A DNA stretch of 50,308 nt from contig JARKQN010000041.1 in the NCBI GenBank assembly GCA_029974835.1, positions 1 to 50,308 of the forward strand, in the 5' to 3' direction. Origin of the DNA: Bacteroidales bacterium (GTDB taxonomy: Bacteria; Bacteroidota; Bacteroidia; Bacteroidales; VadinHA17). The notes beneath the pieces are model-generated. The model was not told the DNA's origin. It did not search any database and was given only the letters and a program-made list of their open reading frames with translations. The position numbers and the translations under genes were made by a program. Shown here one piece after another: positions 34,808 through 44,025 of this stretch; the stretch's first letter is position 1, and each line of letters begins with the position of its first letter.

Positions 34808-35569
34808 TTACTCTTTTCTCCAGAGGTTGCCGACATTAGCCTGCTGGGTTGGTGTGATATTGATATCATTTATGCAGACATGTTCGGGAAGAGTGGCGCA
34901 CCAGTACACCACCTCGGCTATATCTTCCGCGGAAAGCGACTTTACTCCCTTGTAGAAATCCTTTGCTCTCTGCTTGTCGCCCTTGAACCTTACAAGCGAA
35001 AACTCCGTTTCCGCAAGTCCGGGCGCTATGTTTGTAACCCTTATATTGTGCTTCAGCATGTCTATCCTCATAGACCTGGAAAGTGAGTCCACGGCGTGTT
35101 TTGTTGCGCAGTAAACATTTCCCTTTTCGTACTCCTGCTTTCCGGCAATCGATGATATGTTAAAAATATGACCTCTGTTCCGTGCAACCATCAGGGGCGC
35201 AACAGCCCTTGTCACATAAAGCAGACCCTTGACATTTGTATCGACCATCCTGTCCCAGTCGTCGATATTTCCGTCCTGTATCAGATCCATCCCCACAGCA
35301 AGCCCGGCATTGTTTACCAGTATATCGATATTTTTCCATTCATCGGGCAGTTCCTTTATTATATCCTCGACTTCGTATCTTTTTCTGACATCAAAATTCA
35401 AGGCAAGATGTTTTATTCCCTTTATCGCATCAAGTTCTTTTGAGACCTCTTCCAGACGCTCGGTTCTCCTTCCTGTAATTATTACATTGTAACCGTTCTG
35501 TGCAAATTTCATGGCTATGGCTCTTCCGAAACCTGCAGTAGCCCCTGTAACCATTATAATCTTATTCAT
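34808..35569 (-). CDS. Short-chain dehydrogenase, YdfG-like
   Basis: A 253-residue classical SDR. It has the cofactor motif TGATAGFGRAIA (8-19), an Arg pair in TGRRTERLEE that favours NADP, the NNAG motif, and the catalytic Ser of NISSIAG with YCATK carrying Tyr and Lys. The sequence most resembles NADP-dependent 3-hydroxy acid (serine/allothreonine) dehydrogenases of the YdfG group. It has its own promoter, divergent from that of ubiE. Confidence 0.9.
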   Translation of the reverse strand: MNKIIMVTGATAGFGRAIAMKFAQNGYNVIITGRRTERLEEVSKELDAIKGIKHLALNFDVRKRYEVEDIIKELPDEWKNIDILVNNAGLAVGMDLIQDGNIDDWDRMVDTNVKGLLYVTRAVAPLMVARNRGHIFNISSIAGKQEYEKGNVYCATKHAVDSLSRSMRIDMLKHNIRVTNIAPGLAETEFSLVRFKGDKQRAKDFYKGVKSLSAEDIAEVVYWCATLPEHVCINDINITPTQQANVGNLWRKE

Positions 35570-35602
35570 AACTCTTATTTTTTGTTCTTCCTGTTAATAT
35601 TG

Positions 35603-35610
35603 CAAAGATA
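35603..35610 (-). promoter_or_regulatory. -7 element for the SDR gene
   Basis: The minus strand reads TATCTTTG, a perfect TAnnTTTG, 33 nt before the SDR start. The -33 region has TTTTC instead of TTTG. Confidence 0.5.
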
Positions 35611-35648
35611 CCTTTTCGGTTTGAAAACAGGTATAAAATGATTGTGAT

Positions 35649-35656
35649 TATATTTG
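35649..35656 (+). promoter_or_regulatory. -7 element for ubiE
   Basis: TATATTTG, a perfect TAnnTTTG, 25 nt before the GTG start of ubiE. The nearest TTTG (35620-35623) is 25 bp upstream, longer than usual. Transcription from here supports the GTG as the start codon. Confidence 0.55.
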
Positions 35657-35681
35657 TCGCACTTAAACAAATTTATTCTAC

Positions 35682-36392
35682 GTGAGTGAAACCAGTAAGC
35701 AGGAGCGGGATATTGCCGTGATGTTTGACTCCATAGCCGGCAGGTATGATTTCCTGAACCATCTGCTGTCGCTCGGCATTGACCGCAGGTGGCGGCGGAA
35801 AGCCATCAGAACGGCAGGGAAACTTGTAAAGCCTTCCGCTGTTCTTGATGTTGCCACCGGAACTGCCGACTTTGCAATAGATGCCCTCAGGCTCGGCCCG
35901 GTAAAGATAACCGGTCTGGATATCTCCGGGAAAATGCTCGAACTGGGGAGAGAAAAGATCAGAAAAAGGAAACTGGATGAAAGGATTGAACTTGTAAGGG
36001 GCGATTCGCTTGCACTGCCTTTTGCCGATGATTCTTTCGACCTTGTGATGTCGGCATTCGGTGTCCGGAATTTTTCCGACCTCTTCAGGGGAATCAGCGA
36101 GATGACCAGGGTAACCGCAAAAAACGGTGTTGTTCTCGTACTTGAGTTCTCCAGGCCCGGCAACAGACTGTTCAGATGGTTGTTTGAATTTTACTTCTTC
36201 AGGATACTTCCTGCAATAGGGCGCCTGGTTTCAGGCCATAAATCGGCATATAAATATCTCCCCGTATCGGTGGGCGGCTTTCCGGGACGGGAAGAGTTTG
36301 CAGGACTGTTGCGGAAGGCAGGCCTTTCGGATGTGAAATACAGAAATCTTTCGGGGGGTATCGCGGTAATTTACACAGGCGTGAAGAGGTGA
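35682..36392 (+). CDS. ubiE: Demethylmenaquinone methyltransferase
   Basis: A 236-residue SAM-dependent methyltransferase that makes the last step of menaquinone synthesis. The SAM-binding motif is VLDVATGTADFAI, and the UbiE signatures FDSIAGRYDFLNHLLSLGID near the start and SAFGVRNFSD in the middle are clear. Start is GTG at 35682, supported by the promoter just upstream. The porT homologue follows 99 nt later. From memory, ubiE next to porT is a conserved arrangement in Bacteroidetes. Confidence 0.95.
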   Translation: MSETSKQERDIAVMFDSIAGRYDFLNHLLSLGIDRRWRRKAIRTAGKLVKPSAVLDVATGTADFAIDALRLGPVKITGLDISGKMLELGREKIRKRKLDERIELVRGDSLALPFADDSFDLVMSAFGVRNFSDLFRGISEMTRVTAKNGVVLVLEFSRPGNRLFRWLFEFYFFRILPAIGRLVSGHKSAYKYLPVSVGGFPGREEFAGLLRKAGLSDVKYRNLSGGIAVIYTGVKR

Positions 36393-36491
36393 GCAATTCG
36401 TTTTTGATATTCATATCGGACGATAATGCAATATTTAAGCATTAAAAAAGTTTAATATTTATTATTTTGCGCTGATTAATTGTAATACAGG

Positions 36492-37208
36492 GTGCAAAGG
36501 GGTATAATTAAATCAATGACGTTTCTGGCTCTGCTTTCAGCCTGTGGCACTTCCTTCGCCCAGAAGGAAAAGCCCAAGAACGTATCATGGTACGACGACA
36601 AAACACTCCATTTCGGCTTCTGCATAGGGTTTAACGTAATGGACTTTAACATTACACCTTCGCAGCAATACCTTCAGTCCGATTCATTATACCCTGAGGT
36701 GGCGCTTCTTAATCCGGGGATTAACATACAGATTGTAACCGACTTCAGGCCGGCAGAACATTTTGATATCAGATTTCTGCCCGGTGTCGCATTCGGACAG
36801 AGGAATGTACGATTCTACAAAAACAGGGTTCTTGAGAATGAACAGCAGCGGCTCGAGTCATCTTTCCTCGAATTCCCGCTTCTGCTTAAGTATAAGGGTG
36901 AAAGGCTTAATAATGTGAGGCCTTATATTATAGGTGGTATTAATTACCGGTACGACCTGGCCGGCAAGAAAGAGTATGACGATGAGAAACCTGTTTATCT
37001 CAGAATCAGAAGGTCGGACCTTTATTATGAAATAGGACCCGGGCTCGACTTTTACCTTCCCTATTTCAAACTTTCGGTGGAGCTGAAAATGTCGACAGGT
37101 ATGCGCGATGTGCTTGTTCATGAGCCTGCCCCCGGTTATCCTCAGTATGCAAGGGCCATCGAAAGGATGAAATCGCAGATATGGGTTTTGTCATTTCATT
37201 TTGAATGA
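36492..37208 (+). CDS. porT: PorT homologue, outer-membrane barrel of type IX secretion
   Basis: A 238-residue outer-membrane beta-barrel protein. The N-terminal signal peptide (QRGIIKSMTFLALLSACGTSFAQ without its first residue would begin at the GTG) carries an Arg and a Lys only if the GTG at 36492 is used. The ATG at 36516 would leave a short peptide without positive charge, so GTG is preferred. The mature start KTLHFGFCIGFNVMDFNI matches the PorT family, and the rest alternates strand-like segments. PorT is required for secretion by the type IX system in Porphyromonas gingivalis. It lies after ubiE, and its end overlaps the FAD oxidoreductase gene by 8 bp. Other T9SS core genes are not in the window. 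Confidence 0.85.
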   Translation: MQRGIIKSMTFLALLSACGTSFAQKEKPKNVSWYDDKTLHFGFCIGFNVMDFNITPSQQYLQSDSLYPEVALLNPGINIQIVTDFRPAEHFDIRFLPGVAFGQRNVRFYKNRVLENEQQRLESSFLEFPLLLKYKGERLNNVRPYIIGGINYRYDLAGKKEYDDEKPVYLRIRRSDLYYEIGPGLDFYLPYFKLSVELKMSTGMRDVLVHEPAPGYPQYARAIERMKSQIWVLSFHFE

Positions 37209-38772
37209 TGTGGTCAAGGAGGTAAGTTTTTCCCTTCCGCCTGAAGCTTCCGCGGATGAGAAGCAGATAAAAATGGCAGCCGCCCTCAGGGCCGGAATTG
37301 ATCCCGCTCAGGTTACGGGTTTCAGGATTGTCAGGAAATCGATAGATGCCAGGCAGAGGGCAATTAAGGTCAGTTTCACCATTGAGATTTCAGAAGGAGA
37401 AGATGATCATGTAAGAGAGATTGAGCCGCTCCGCTTCCGCGATGTGTCAAAAGCAGAGGAGGTAATTATTACTGGGGCAGGACCGGCGGGCCTTTTTGCG
37501 GCACTCAGGCTGTGCGAACTGGGACTGAGACCGGTGATCCTTGAAAGGGGCAGGGATGTCTCGGAGCGGAAAAAGGATATAGCAAGAATAAGCCGGGAAC
37601 ACGTTGTTGACAGCGACAGCAATTATTGTTTCGGCGAAGGCGGTGCAGGCGCTTTCTCCGACGGGAAGCTTTATACCAGGTCGCAGAAAAGAGGAAACAA
37701 CCTGCGGGTTCTTGAGCTTTTCCGCCATCACGGCGCACCTGAAAATATTCTGTATGAGAGCCATCCCCATATAGGCTCCGACAAACTGCCGTCAATAATC
37801 TCGTCAATCAGAAAATCAATCACGGATGCAGGGGGATTGATTCTGTTCAACAAAAGGGTAACCGACATAATTTGCGATGGAACCGGAATAAAAGGTGTTA
37901 TCACAGCCGGAGGCGAAAAATTTATGTCTGAAAATGTTATTGCGGCAACCGGCCATTCGGCAAGGGACATATATGAACTGTTTCAGAAGAGGGGAGTGGC
38001 AATGGCTTTTAAGCCTTTTGCCATGGGAGTAAGGGTTGAACATCCGCAGGAACTTATCGACAGGATTCAGTATCACGGAGCTGAAAGAGGCAGTTATCTT
38101 CCGGCGGCGGCATATTCCCTTGTTCAGCAGGTAAACGGAAGAGGGGTCTGGTCGTTCTGCATGTGCCCGGGAGGTTTTATAATACCGGCGGCCACCTCAC
38201 CCGAAGAGGTGGTGGTTAATGGCATGTCGGCATCGGGACGAAATTCACCTTATGCCAATTCCGGCATTGTGGTTGAAATAAGGAGGGAAGACCTGATGGA
38301 TTTTTCAGAGGCGGGCGAAATGGCGGGACTGGAACTGCAGAGAATAGTTGAAAGGACCGCATGGGAGCAGGGTGGTTGCACACAAAGGGCTCCGGCACAG
38401 AGACTGGCCGATTTTGTCGACGGAAGGTTTTCATCTTCTCTTCCGAAAGCATCTTATTTCCCCGGAATTTTTCCATCTGCCCTGCATGAATGGCTGCCGG
38501 GTTTCATAAGCACCCGCCTCAGGGAAGGCTTCCGGCTGTTCGGCAGGAAAATGAAGGGATTTGTTACCAATGAGGCGGTGGTTGCCGGTGTTGAATCGAG
38601 AACATCCTCACCTCTGAGGATTCTCAGGGATGACATTTCCATGGAGAGCGTTAATGTAAAAGGTCTCTATCCCTGCGGCGAAGGGGCCGGTTACGCCGGG
38701 GGTATTGTCTCTTCCGCCGTCGACGGGATGAGAGCCGCCGAAGCTATAGCAGCGAAGAAAGGATTGCTTTAA
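37201..38772 (+). CDS. FAD-dependent oxidoreductase of the YdhS/BaiN-like dehydrogenase group
   Basis: A 523-residue flavoprotein. The N-terminal 80 residues form a small domain found in the NAD(FAD)-utilizing dehydrogenase family, and the FAD-binding loop is ITGAGPAGLFAAL (90-102), followed by a Glu in VILERG for the ribose. The FGEGGAGAFSDGKLYTR stretch and the closing LYPCGEGAGYAGGIVSSAVDG segment are typical. The substrate is not known. The start is uncertain: TTG at 37201 or GTG at 37210, the latter giving a start nearer to family members as I recall them. It overlaps porT by 8 bp and converges on the RNA methyltransferase with a 4-bp overlap of stop regions. Confidence 0.87.
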   Translation: MNDVVKEVSFSLPPEASADEKQIKMAAALRAGIDPAQVTGFRIVRKSIDARQRAIKVSFTIEISEGEDDHVREIEPLRFRDVSKAEEVIITGAGPAGLFAALRLCELGLRPVILERGRDVSERKKDIARISREHVVDSDSNYCFGEGGAGAFSDGKLYTRSQKRGNNLRVLELFRHHGAPENILYESHPHIGSDKLPSIISSIRKSITDAGGLILFNKRVTDIICDGTGIKGVITAGGEKFMSENVIAATGHSARDIYELFQKRGVAMAFKPFAMGVRVEHPQELIDRIQYHGAERGSYLPAAAYSLVQQVNGRGVWSFCMCPGGFIIPAATSPEEVVVNGMSASGRNSPYANSGIVVEIRREDLMDFSEAGEMAGLELQRIVERTAWEQGGCTQRAPAQRLADFVDGRFSSSLPKASYFPGIFPSALHEWLPGFISTRLREGFRLFGRKMKGFVTNEAVVAGVESRTSSPLRILRDDISMESVNVKGLYPCGEGAGYAGGIVSSAVDGMRAAEAIAAKKGLL

Positions 38773-39548
38773 CCGGAAGTAAATTTCCTTCTTGCAAATT
38801 CAGAAAGTATTATTGAGGCCGCCATACCCGCATTGAGCGAATCAATGCCGCTTTTAACCGGATTGAACCCGGGAATCGTCAGCCTCCGGGTAATCAGGGG
38901 AATCAGGTTGCCGGAAATCCCTCTTGATTCATTACCCAGAAGAATAACGCCATTGTGCGCAAGCTCTGCACCGTAAACCGGCTCTCCTTCAAGCATAGTG
39001 CCAAAGACCTCCATGCCGTCGTTCCGGGCGGCAGCCAGAAATTCCTCCAGTCCGGTATAGTGTACATTTACATGCATTATCGCTCCCATGGTTGCCTGCA
39101 CCGTCTTGGGATTGTACACGTCAACACATGTTTCGGAACACACCAAATCCCTTATCCCGAACCATGCCGCCGCCCTGATTATAGTGCCAAGGTTGCCCGG
39201 ATCCTGAATGGTGTCGAGTGCCAGAGTGAGATTGCCTGATATTTCACCCATTTTTAAAGTAACCTCCGGCATGGGTACAATTGCCATTGCATTATGAGGC
39301 GTTTTCAGAGAGCTGACTTTTTTAAGCTCCCCGTAGCTTACAGGGATGATTTCATCAATGCGGCTCCTGAATTCAACCGGTATCCCCGAAATGAATTCGG
39401 GTTTTGCGATAAGATATCTGATATCCCTGCCCGAAAGCAGAAACTCCCTTACGATCTTGTCGCCCTCAATAACAAAAAGGCGCAGGTCGTCGCGGATCTT
39501 CCTTTTCTGAAGAGACAGAATGAATTTCTCCCTGTTTCTGCTTAGCAT
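38769..39548 (-). CDS. TrmH-family RNA 2'-O-methyltransferase
   Basis: A 259-residue SPOUT-class methyltransferase. The N-terminal substrate-binding domain (1-95) starts with a basic KFILSLQKRKIRDD. The catalytic domain has the knot motifs QDPGNLGTIIRAA with the conserved Asn and Arg, LLGNESRGIS, and SLNAGMAASI. It should methylate a ribose in rRNA or tRNA using SAM; the target nucleotide cannot be told from sequence. It is divergent from tamL across a 67-bp gap. Confidence 0.92.
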   Translation of the reverse strand: MLSRNREKFILSLQKRKIRDDLRLFVIEGDKIVREFLLSGRDIRYLIAKPEFISGIPVEFRSRIDEIIPVSYGELKKVSSLKTPHNAMAIVPMPEVTLKMGEISGNLTLALDTIQDPGNLGTIIRAAAWFGIRDLVCSETCVDVYNPKTVQATMGAIMHVNVHYTGLEEFLAAARNDGMEVFGTMLEGEPVYGAELAHNGVILLGNESRGISGNLIPLITRRLTIPGFNPVKSGIDSLNAGMAASIILSEFARRKFTSG

Positions 39549-39585
39549 TTTGGTTTATTTTAACGATATGCAGATATTTAATTGA

Positions 39586-39593
39586 TATATTTG
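39586..39593 (+). promoter_or_regulatory. -7 element for tamL
   Basis: TATATTTG, a perfect TAnnTTTG, 22 nt before the TTG start of tamL. No TTTG is found 19-20 bp upstream. Confidence 0.5.
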
Positions 39594-39615
39594 TAAACGA
39601 CAATTTAAGGCTGGT

Positions 39616-41970
39616 TTGAAGATTCTTTTACCGGATAAAATTATAAAAAATACCCGTAACGCAGCAATGGTTGTTATTGCGGCAACCGTTCTTTCGTGCA
39701 ACCCGACAAAATATGTTCCGCAGGGCGAGACACTGCTCGACAGAAACTATGTCAAGGTGAACAGGGAGTCGGTTAAGAAGGGAGATCTTTATCCGTATAT
39801 AAGGCAGAAGCCAAATAAGAGAATCTTTGGCGTACGCTTCCACCTGGGACTTTATAATCTTTCAAATATCAACAAGGAGAAGGGAATACACAATTACCTC
39901 CGTAACATTGGTGAAGAGCCTGTGATTTTCGACCAGAATTCAGTAGATAAATCAACGGACCAGATCAGATCGTATCTCGTTTCAAAGGGATACTTTGATG
40001 CAAGGGTGGCTGAAACGGTTGAAACCGCAAAGAAACAGTCGAAGGTCTACTACGATATCTACCTGAACGAACCATATAAGGTAAGGAAAATTACATACGA
40101 TATTGAAGACACAACCATTGCCAAAATAGCTTTTATAGATTCGTCGGCAAGCCTGATCGAGAGAGGGAAGCCGTATGATGCGGAAAAGCTGCAGGCCGAA
40201 AGAGACAGGCTGGAGCGTTTTGTCAGGGACCATGGATTCTATAACTTTTCTGCCGATCATATTTATTTCAGGGTCGACAGTACAATACCCGGCAGGCAGG
40301 TGGATATCGTTTACGGAGTTAAAAATGCCGTCAGGATAGGACCCGGAAACAAGCCGGTTGTAGTGCCTCATGTTCAGTACCGTGTCAGGAATATCTATAT
40401 CTATCCCGATTTTAATCCGCGCGAATTCCTTACCGAAGGATCTGAATATCAGAAGAGTTTTGATACCATTAGCTATAAAGGTTACTATTTTATAACCCGG
40501 CCGGGCAGGCCATTTGTAAAATACGACCTGCTTCTTCAGTCGTTATACCTCCGGCCGGGATTCACATTCAACCAGTCGAATACGGAAAGGTCGCATGCGA
40601 AGCTTATGGCTCTCAAATCGTACCGGCTTGTCAATATACTTTACAACGAACCTGAGGATAAACCTGCCGGCAGTGATTACAGGTATCTCGACTGCACCAT
40701 ACAGCTTACGCCCGTGAGCAGGCAGTCGTTTACCGTCGAGCTGGAAGGTACTAACTCGGGGGGTAACCTGGGCGGGGCGCTTAATTTCATATATCAGAAC
40801 AGAAACCTGCTGCACGGCGCAGAGCAGTTTAATATGAAGCTGAGAGGCGCCTATGAAACCTTCTCCCAGTCAACAACGGGTATTAAAAGCACTGAGGAGC
40901 TTGGTGCAGAGATGACACTGAGGCTGCCGAAGTTTCTTGTGCCGTTCATCCAGAGTGAAAACTTTATCAGAAAATACACACCTTCAACCTCTGTTCAGGC
41001 CCTGTACAATTACCAGCATCTGCCCGTTTATACAAGGACACTGGCAAATGCTTCGTTCGGCTACCAGTGGAACCAGGATGCCTACAGAACCCATATGGTT
41101 TATCCGTTGCAGCTGAACCTTGTAAAAATCCCGTATATAGAACCGGATTACTATACAAATGTCATCGAACAGTCGTCGTACCTGATTAACAGTTACAAAA
41201 ACATACTCATCGCGGGCGGGAGTTATTCGTACATATATAACAGGCAGAAAATAAGGAGGTCGCGTAACAACTGGTTTCTCAGGGTCAACGCGGAGGCTTC
41301 GGGCAATCTTTTGCGGGGTATAATGAGAATAGCAGGTGCAACGCCTGTAAGTGATACAGTAACATCATATTATAAGATATTTGATCAGCCTTTTGCCCAA
41401 TATGTAAAAGCAGATATTGACGCAAGGTATAACAGGATAATAAATGATGTAAGTTCAATAGTCTTCAGGGGATTTGCCGGTGCAGGAATTCCTTACAGCA
41501 ACTCTCTTGCAATGCCGTTTGAAAAGCAGTATTTCGAAGGCGGGGCCAACGGGATTAGAGGCTGGCAGGTACGGTCGCTCGGCCCCGGATCGTACTCCCC
41601 TCCGAACGCAAAATTTATCAACCAGACAGGCGACATAAAACTTGAGGCCAATGTTGAGTACAGGTTCAAACTGGCATGGATTCTTGAGGGGGCGGTATTT
41701 ATTGATGCCGGTAATATATGGGCTATCCGTGAAGACCCCGACAGACCGGGTGCAAAGTTCAGTTTTTCAAAGTTCCAGAATGACATTGCAATAGGGGCAG
41801 GGTTCGGCATGAGGTTCGACCTTAAATTCGTGCTGCTCCGCACCGATCTCGGATTTAAAATCAGAGACCCGAGGCTGACAGGAAGTGAGCGGTGGATATT
41901 TACCAGAGACGCCTCCTCATCCCAGGGCGGCAACGCAGCACTTGTTATTGCCATCGGCTACCCGTTCTGA
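39616..41970 (+). CDS. tamL: TamL-type lipoprotein, BamA/TamA superfamily
   Basis: A 784-residue outer-membrane protein of the Omp85 superfamily. The start is TTG at 39616, with no other in-frame start near. The N-terminus carries a lipobox TVLSC, so C28 should be lipidated, and it continues NPTKYVPQGETLLDRN, a hallmark of the Bacteroidetes TamL group. POTRA domains span about 40-400, and the C-terminal beta-barrel has the Omp85 motif FEGGANGIRGW near 640 and ends in a strand finishing in Phe. Together with TamB it would assemble envelope components. No tamB is next to it. Confidence 0.92.
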   Translation: MKILLPDKIIKNTRNAAMVVIAATVLSCNPTKYVPQGETLLDRNYVKVNRESVKKGDLYPYIRQKPNKRIFGVRFHLGLYNLSNINKEKGIHNYLRNIGEEPVIFDQNSVDKSTDQIRSYLVSKGYFDARVAETVETAKKQSKVYYDIYLNEPYKVRKITYDIEDTTIAKIAFIDSSASLIERGKPYDAEKLQAERDRLERFVRDHGFYNFSADHIYFRVDSTIPGRQVDIVYGVKNAVRIGPGNKPVVVPHVQYRVRNIYIYPDFNPREFLTEGSEYQKSFDTISYKGYYFITRPGRPFVKYDLLLQSLYLRPGFTFNQSNTERSHAKLMALKSYRLVNILYNEPEDKPAGSDYRYLDCTIQLTPVSRQSFTVELEGTNSGGNLGGALNFIYQNRNLLHGAEQFNMKLRGAYETFSQSTTGIKSTEELGAEMTLRLPKFLVPFIQSENFIRKYTPSTSVQALYNYQHLPVYTRTLANASFGYQWNQDAYRTHMVYPLQLNLVKIPYIEPDYYTNVIEQSSYLINSYKNILIAGGSYSYIYNRQKIRRSRNNWFLRVNAEASGNLLRGIMRIAGATPVSDTVTSYYKIFDQPFAQYVKADIDARYNRIINDVSSIVFRGFAGAGIPYSNSLAMPFEKQYFEGGANGIRGWQVRSLGPGSYSPPNAKFINQTGDIKLEANVEYRFKLAWILEGAVFIDAGNIWAIREDPDRPGAKFSFSKFQNDIAIGAGFGMRFDLKFVLLRTDLGFKIRDPRLTGSERWIFTRDASSSQGGNAALVIAIGYPF

Positions 41971-42029
41971 TATCCTGTGCCGCGAATGCAACACACCAGG
42001 GTATAGCATTAAATCTGTTTTAATAAAAT

Positions 42030-42818
42030 ATGGCAGGACTGAAAGACTGGCTTGGATTTAACCGGCGCGAGCGAAGGGCTTCGTTAATCCTTATTGTGTT
42101 GATTGGCATCGTCCTGCTGGCCAAATACCTGGTGCCTGAAAGAAAAATTCCCGTTGATTACTATGTGCTGGCATCTTCGCCGGAGACTGCAAATAAAAGG
42201 GTAACAGGTCACTTCGATCCCAATTCTGCATCGTATGATGATCTGATCGCGGCAGGCCTTTCACCCGAACAGGCGAGAGGCATTACCGCTTACCGCGAAA
42301 AGGGAGGAAGATTCAGAAAGGCGGAGGACTTAGGGAAAATATACTCAATTGACACGGCCACTCTCCGTTCAATTATACCTTATATATTAATAAGGTCTGA
42401 AACTGATTCCGGAAAGAGGCTTACTGAACTTAACAGTGCCGTGCAGGATGAGCTTGAAAAACTGCCGGGTATCGGGCAGGTCCTTGCGGCAAGGATAATC
42501 AGGTACAGGAATCTGCTGGGTGGCTTTGCCGATCCTTCGCAGCTGGGAGAGGTTTACGGCATAAATGATTCACTGGCAGCACGACTCCGGAAGTTCACTG
42601 AGGCTGATACACTGCTGATCAGAAAATTAAGGATAAACAAAGCTTCTGTTGAGGAGATGGCCCGCCATCCGTATATTGGCAGTGAAAACGCCCCGGTAAT
42701 AGACGGTTTCCGCCGGAGGGGATACAGGTTTGCCTCATACAGGGATCTTGCAGGGACTGAAGGAATAAAAATTCTGAAGCCGGAGCTTTTAAGGTTTTAT
42801 CTTGATTTTTCGGAATAA
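42030..42818 (+). CDS. Membrane-anchored helix-hairpin-helix protein, ComEA-like
   Basis: A 262-residue protein with one membrane helix near the N-terminus (about 18-36, LILIVLIGIVLLAKYLV) and three helix-hairpin-helix repeats of the ComEA type outside (about 62-110, 135-178 and 200-248). The clearest repeat reads ELEKLPGIGQVLAARIIRYR. Such domains bind DNA without sequence specificity, and ComEA hands DNA to ComEC, which is also encoded in this window (13773-15761), though far away. A DNA-uptake role is an inference. The orientation of the membrane helix fits a periplasmic C-terminus. The gene starts 59 nt after tamL. Confidence 0.85.
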   Translation: MAGLKDWLGFNRRERRASLILIVLIGIVLLAKYLVPERKIPVDYYVLASSPETANKRVTGHFDPNSASYDDLIAAGLSPEQARGITAYREKGGRFRKAEDLGKIYSIDTATLRSIIPYILIRSETDSGKRLTELNSAVQDELEKLPGIGQVLAARIIRYRNLLGGFADPSQLGEVYGINDSLAARLRKFTEADTLLIRKLRINKASVEEMARHPYIGSENAPVIDGFRRRGYRFASYRDLAGTEGIKILKPELLRFYLDFSE

Positions 42819-42842
42819 TGAAAATAAAATATCCCGCGGATG

Positions 42843-42874
42843 ATTGAAAAGAATTAAAATAATTATTATCTTTG
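42843..42874 (+). promoter_or_regulatory. Promoter of rpsU
   Basis: ATTG (42843-42846), 20 bp, TATCTTTG (42867-42874), a perfect -7 box 27 nt before the rpsU ATG. The in-frame TTG inside the box is therefore not a start codon. Confidence 0.7.
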
Positions 42875-42901
42875 CGCCTCAATTTAACAGAAATACAAAG
42901 T

Positions 42902-43093
42902 ATGATAATCGTTCCGATAAAAGATGGCGAAAACATTGACAGGGCGCTGAAGAAATTCAAAAGAAAATTTGAAAAGACAGGTGTTATCCGTGAATTGCGT
43001 TCACGCCAGGCCTATGTAAAACCTTCTGTCAGACGCAGGGAGGAAATAAAAAAAGCCATCTATATTCAGAAACTGCAGCAAAGGGAAGACTGA
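42902..43093 (+). CDS. rpsU: 30S ribosomal protein S21
   Basis: A 63-residue basic ribosomal protein starting MIIVPIKDGENIDRALKKFK, with the family's VRRREEIKKA segment. The ATG at 42902 gives the normal bS21 length; a TTG ten codons upstream lies in the promoter. In Flavobacterium johnsoniae bS21 helps hide the anti-Shine-Dalgarno of 16S rRNA, and rpsU there carries a strong Shine-Dalgarno for feedback. Here no Shine-Dalgarno precedes rpsU, although one precedes hpf two genes downstream. Confidence 0.96.
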   Translation: MIIVPIKDGENIDRALKKFKRKFEKTGVIRELRSRQAYVKPSVRRREEIKKAIYIQKLQQRED

Positions 43094-43136
43094 ATCCCTT
43101 TGGCATTTTATTCAAATTCCGTATATTGGTTCCTTC

Positions 43137-44021
43137 ATGGATTACAAGGAATCATTTCTCAGGTATCTGCAATCAGGGAAACATTATTCTCCCAATACGG
43201 TTTTGTCATACGGCAATGACATTGACAAGTTTTCGTGTTTTCTGATTTCGGCCGGTCATTCCGGCAACCTGGCGGATGTCACCTCCCACGACATAAGGGC
43301 ATGGATGGTAAACATGATGGAGAACGGCTATTCGCCTGTTTCTGTTCACCGGAAAATATCGAGTCTCCGGGGTTTATACCGGTTTCTTCTGCGGAACGGG
43401 GTTATAGAACGGAATCCGCTCGAAAAGGTTATTCTTCCCAAACGCCGGAAACGGCTACCCGTATTTGTCAATGAAGAGCCGCTGAACAGGCTTCTCGATG
43501 ATTATGATTTCGGAAGCGGTTTTAAGGGAATAATGAACAGGACTATTATTGAGATGCTTTATTCCACCGGCATGAGGAGGGCTGAACTTACAGGGCTCAG
43601 GTGCGGGGATATAGATTTTTACAACAAGACGGTCAAGGTCACCGGTAAAAGGAATAAGCAGAGAATTATTCCCCTGGTAGCGGCCTTCATTCCGAGGCTC
43701 AGGGAATACATGGATTTAAGAAGAGAGAAGTTCGGAGATGAAGATGGCTGGCTCTTCCTTACTGATTCAGGTAAGAAAATATACGACAGGTATGTTTACA
43801 ATACCGTCAGGTCGTACCTCTCGCTGGTTACCACCATTGAAAAAAAGAGCCCGCATGTACTGAGGCACACATTTGCCACTCACATGCTTAACAGGGGGGC
43901 TGATCTTAATTCGATAAAGGAGTTCCTCGGCCATGCAAACCTGTCGGCCACACAGGTTTACACCCACAACACATTTGAAAAGTTGAAAGAAGTTTATAAA
44001 CGAGCTCATCCGCGAGCATAA
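43137..44021 (+). CDS. xerC: Tyrosine recombinase XerC/XerD
   Basis: A 294-residue site-specific recombinase that resolves chromosome dimers at dif. The N-terminal SAM-like core-binding domain (1-100) is followed by the catalytic domain with the full set: R147 (TGMRR), K171 (TGKRNKQR), H240 and R243 (HVLRHTFATH), H266 (LGHANL) and Y275 (TQVYTH). Length and the lack of mobile-element context point to a housekeeping Xer protein, not an integrase. It lies between rpsU (43 nt upstream) and hpf (15 nt downstream). XerC versus XerD cannot be settled here. Confidence 0.92.
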   Translation: MDYKESFLRYLQSGKHYSPNTVLSYGNDIDKFSCFLISAGHSGNLADVTSHDIRAWMVNMMENGYSPVSVHRKISSLRGLYRFLLRNGVIERNPLEKVILPKRRKRLPVFVNEEPLNRLLDDYDFGSGFKGIMNRTIIEMLYSTGMRRAELTGLRCGDIDFYNKTVKVTGKRNKQRIIPLVAAFIPRLREYMDLRREKFGDEDGWLFLTDSGKKIYDRYVYNTVRSYLSLVTTIEKKSPHVLRHTFATHMLNRGADLNSIKEFLGHANLSATQVYTHNTFEKLKEVYKRAHPRA

Positions 44022-44025
44022 AAAC

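Noticed and set aside
43137-44021. Xer recombinase plus nearby tRNAs as a sign of an integrated element
   Set aside because: Length and motifs fit housekeeping Xer, and no truncated tRNA copy or attachment repeat is seen; the tRNAs belong to the tuf block.
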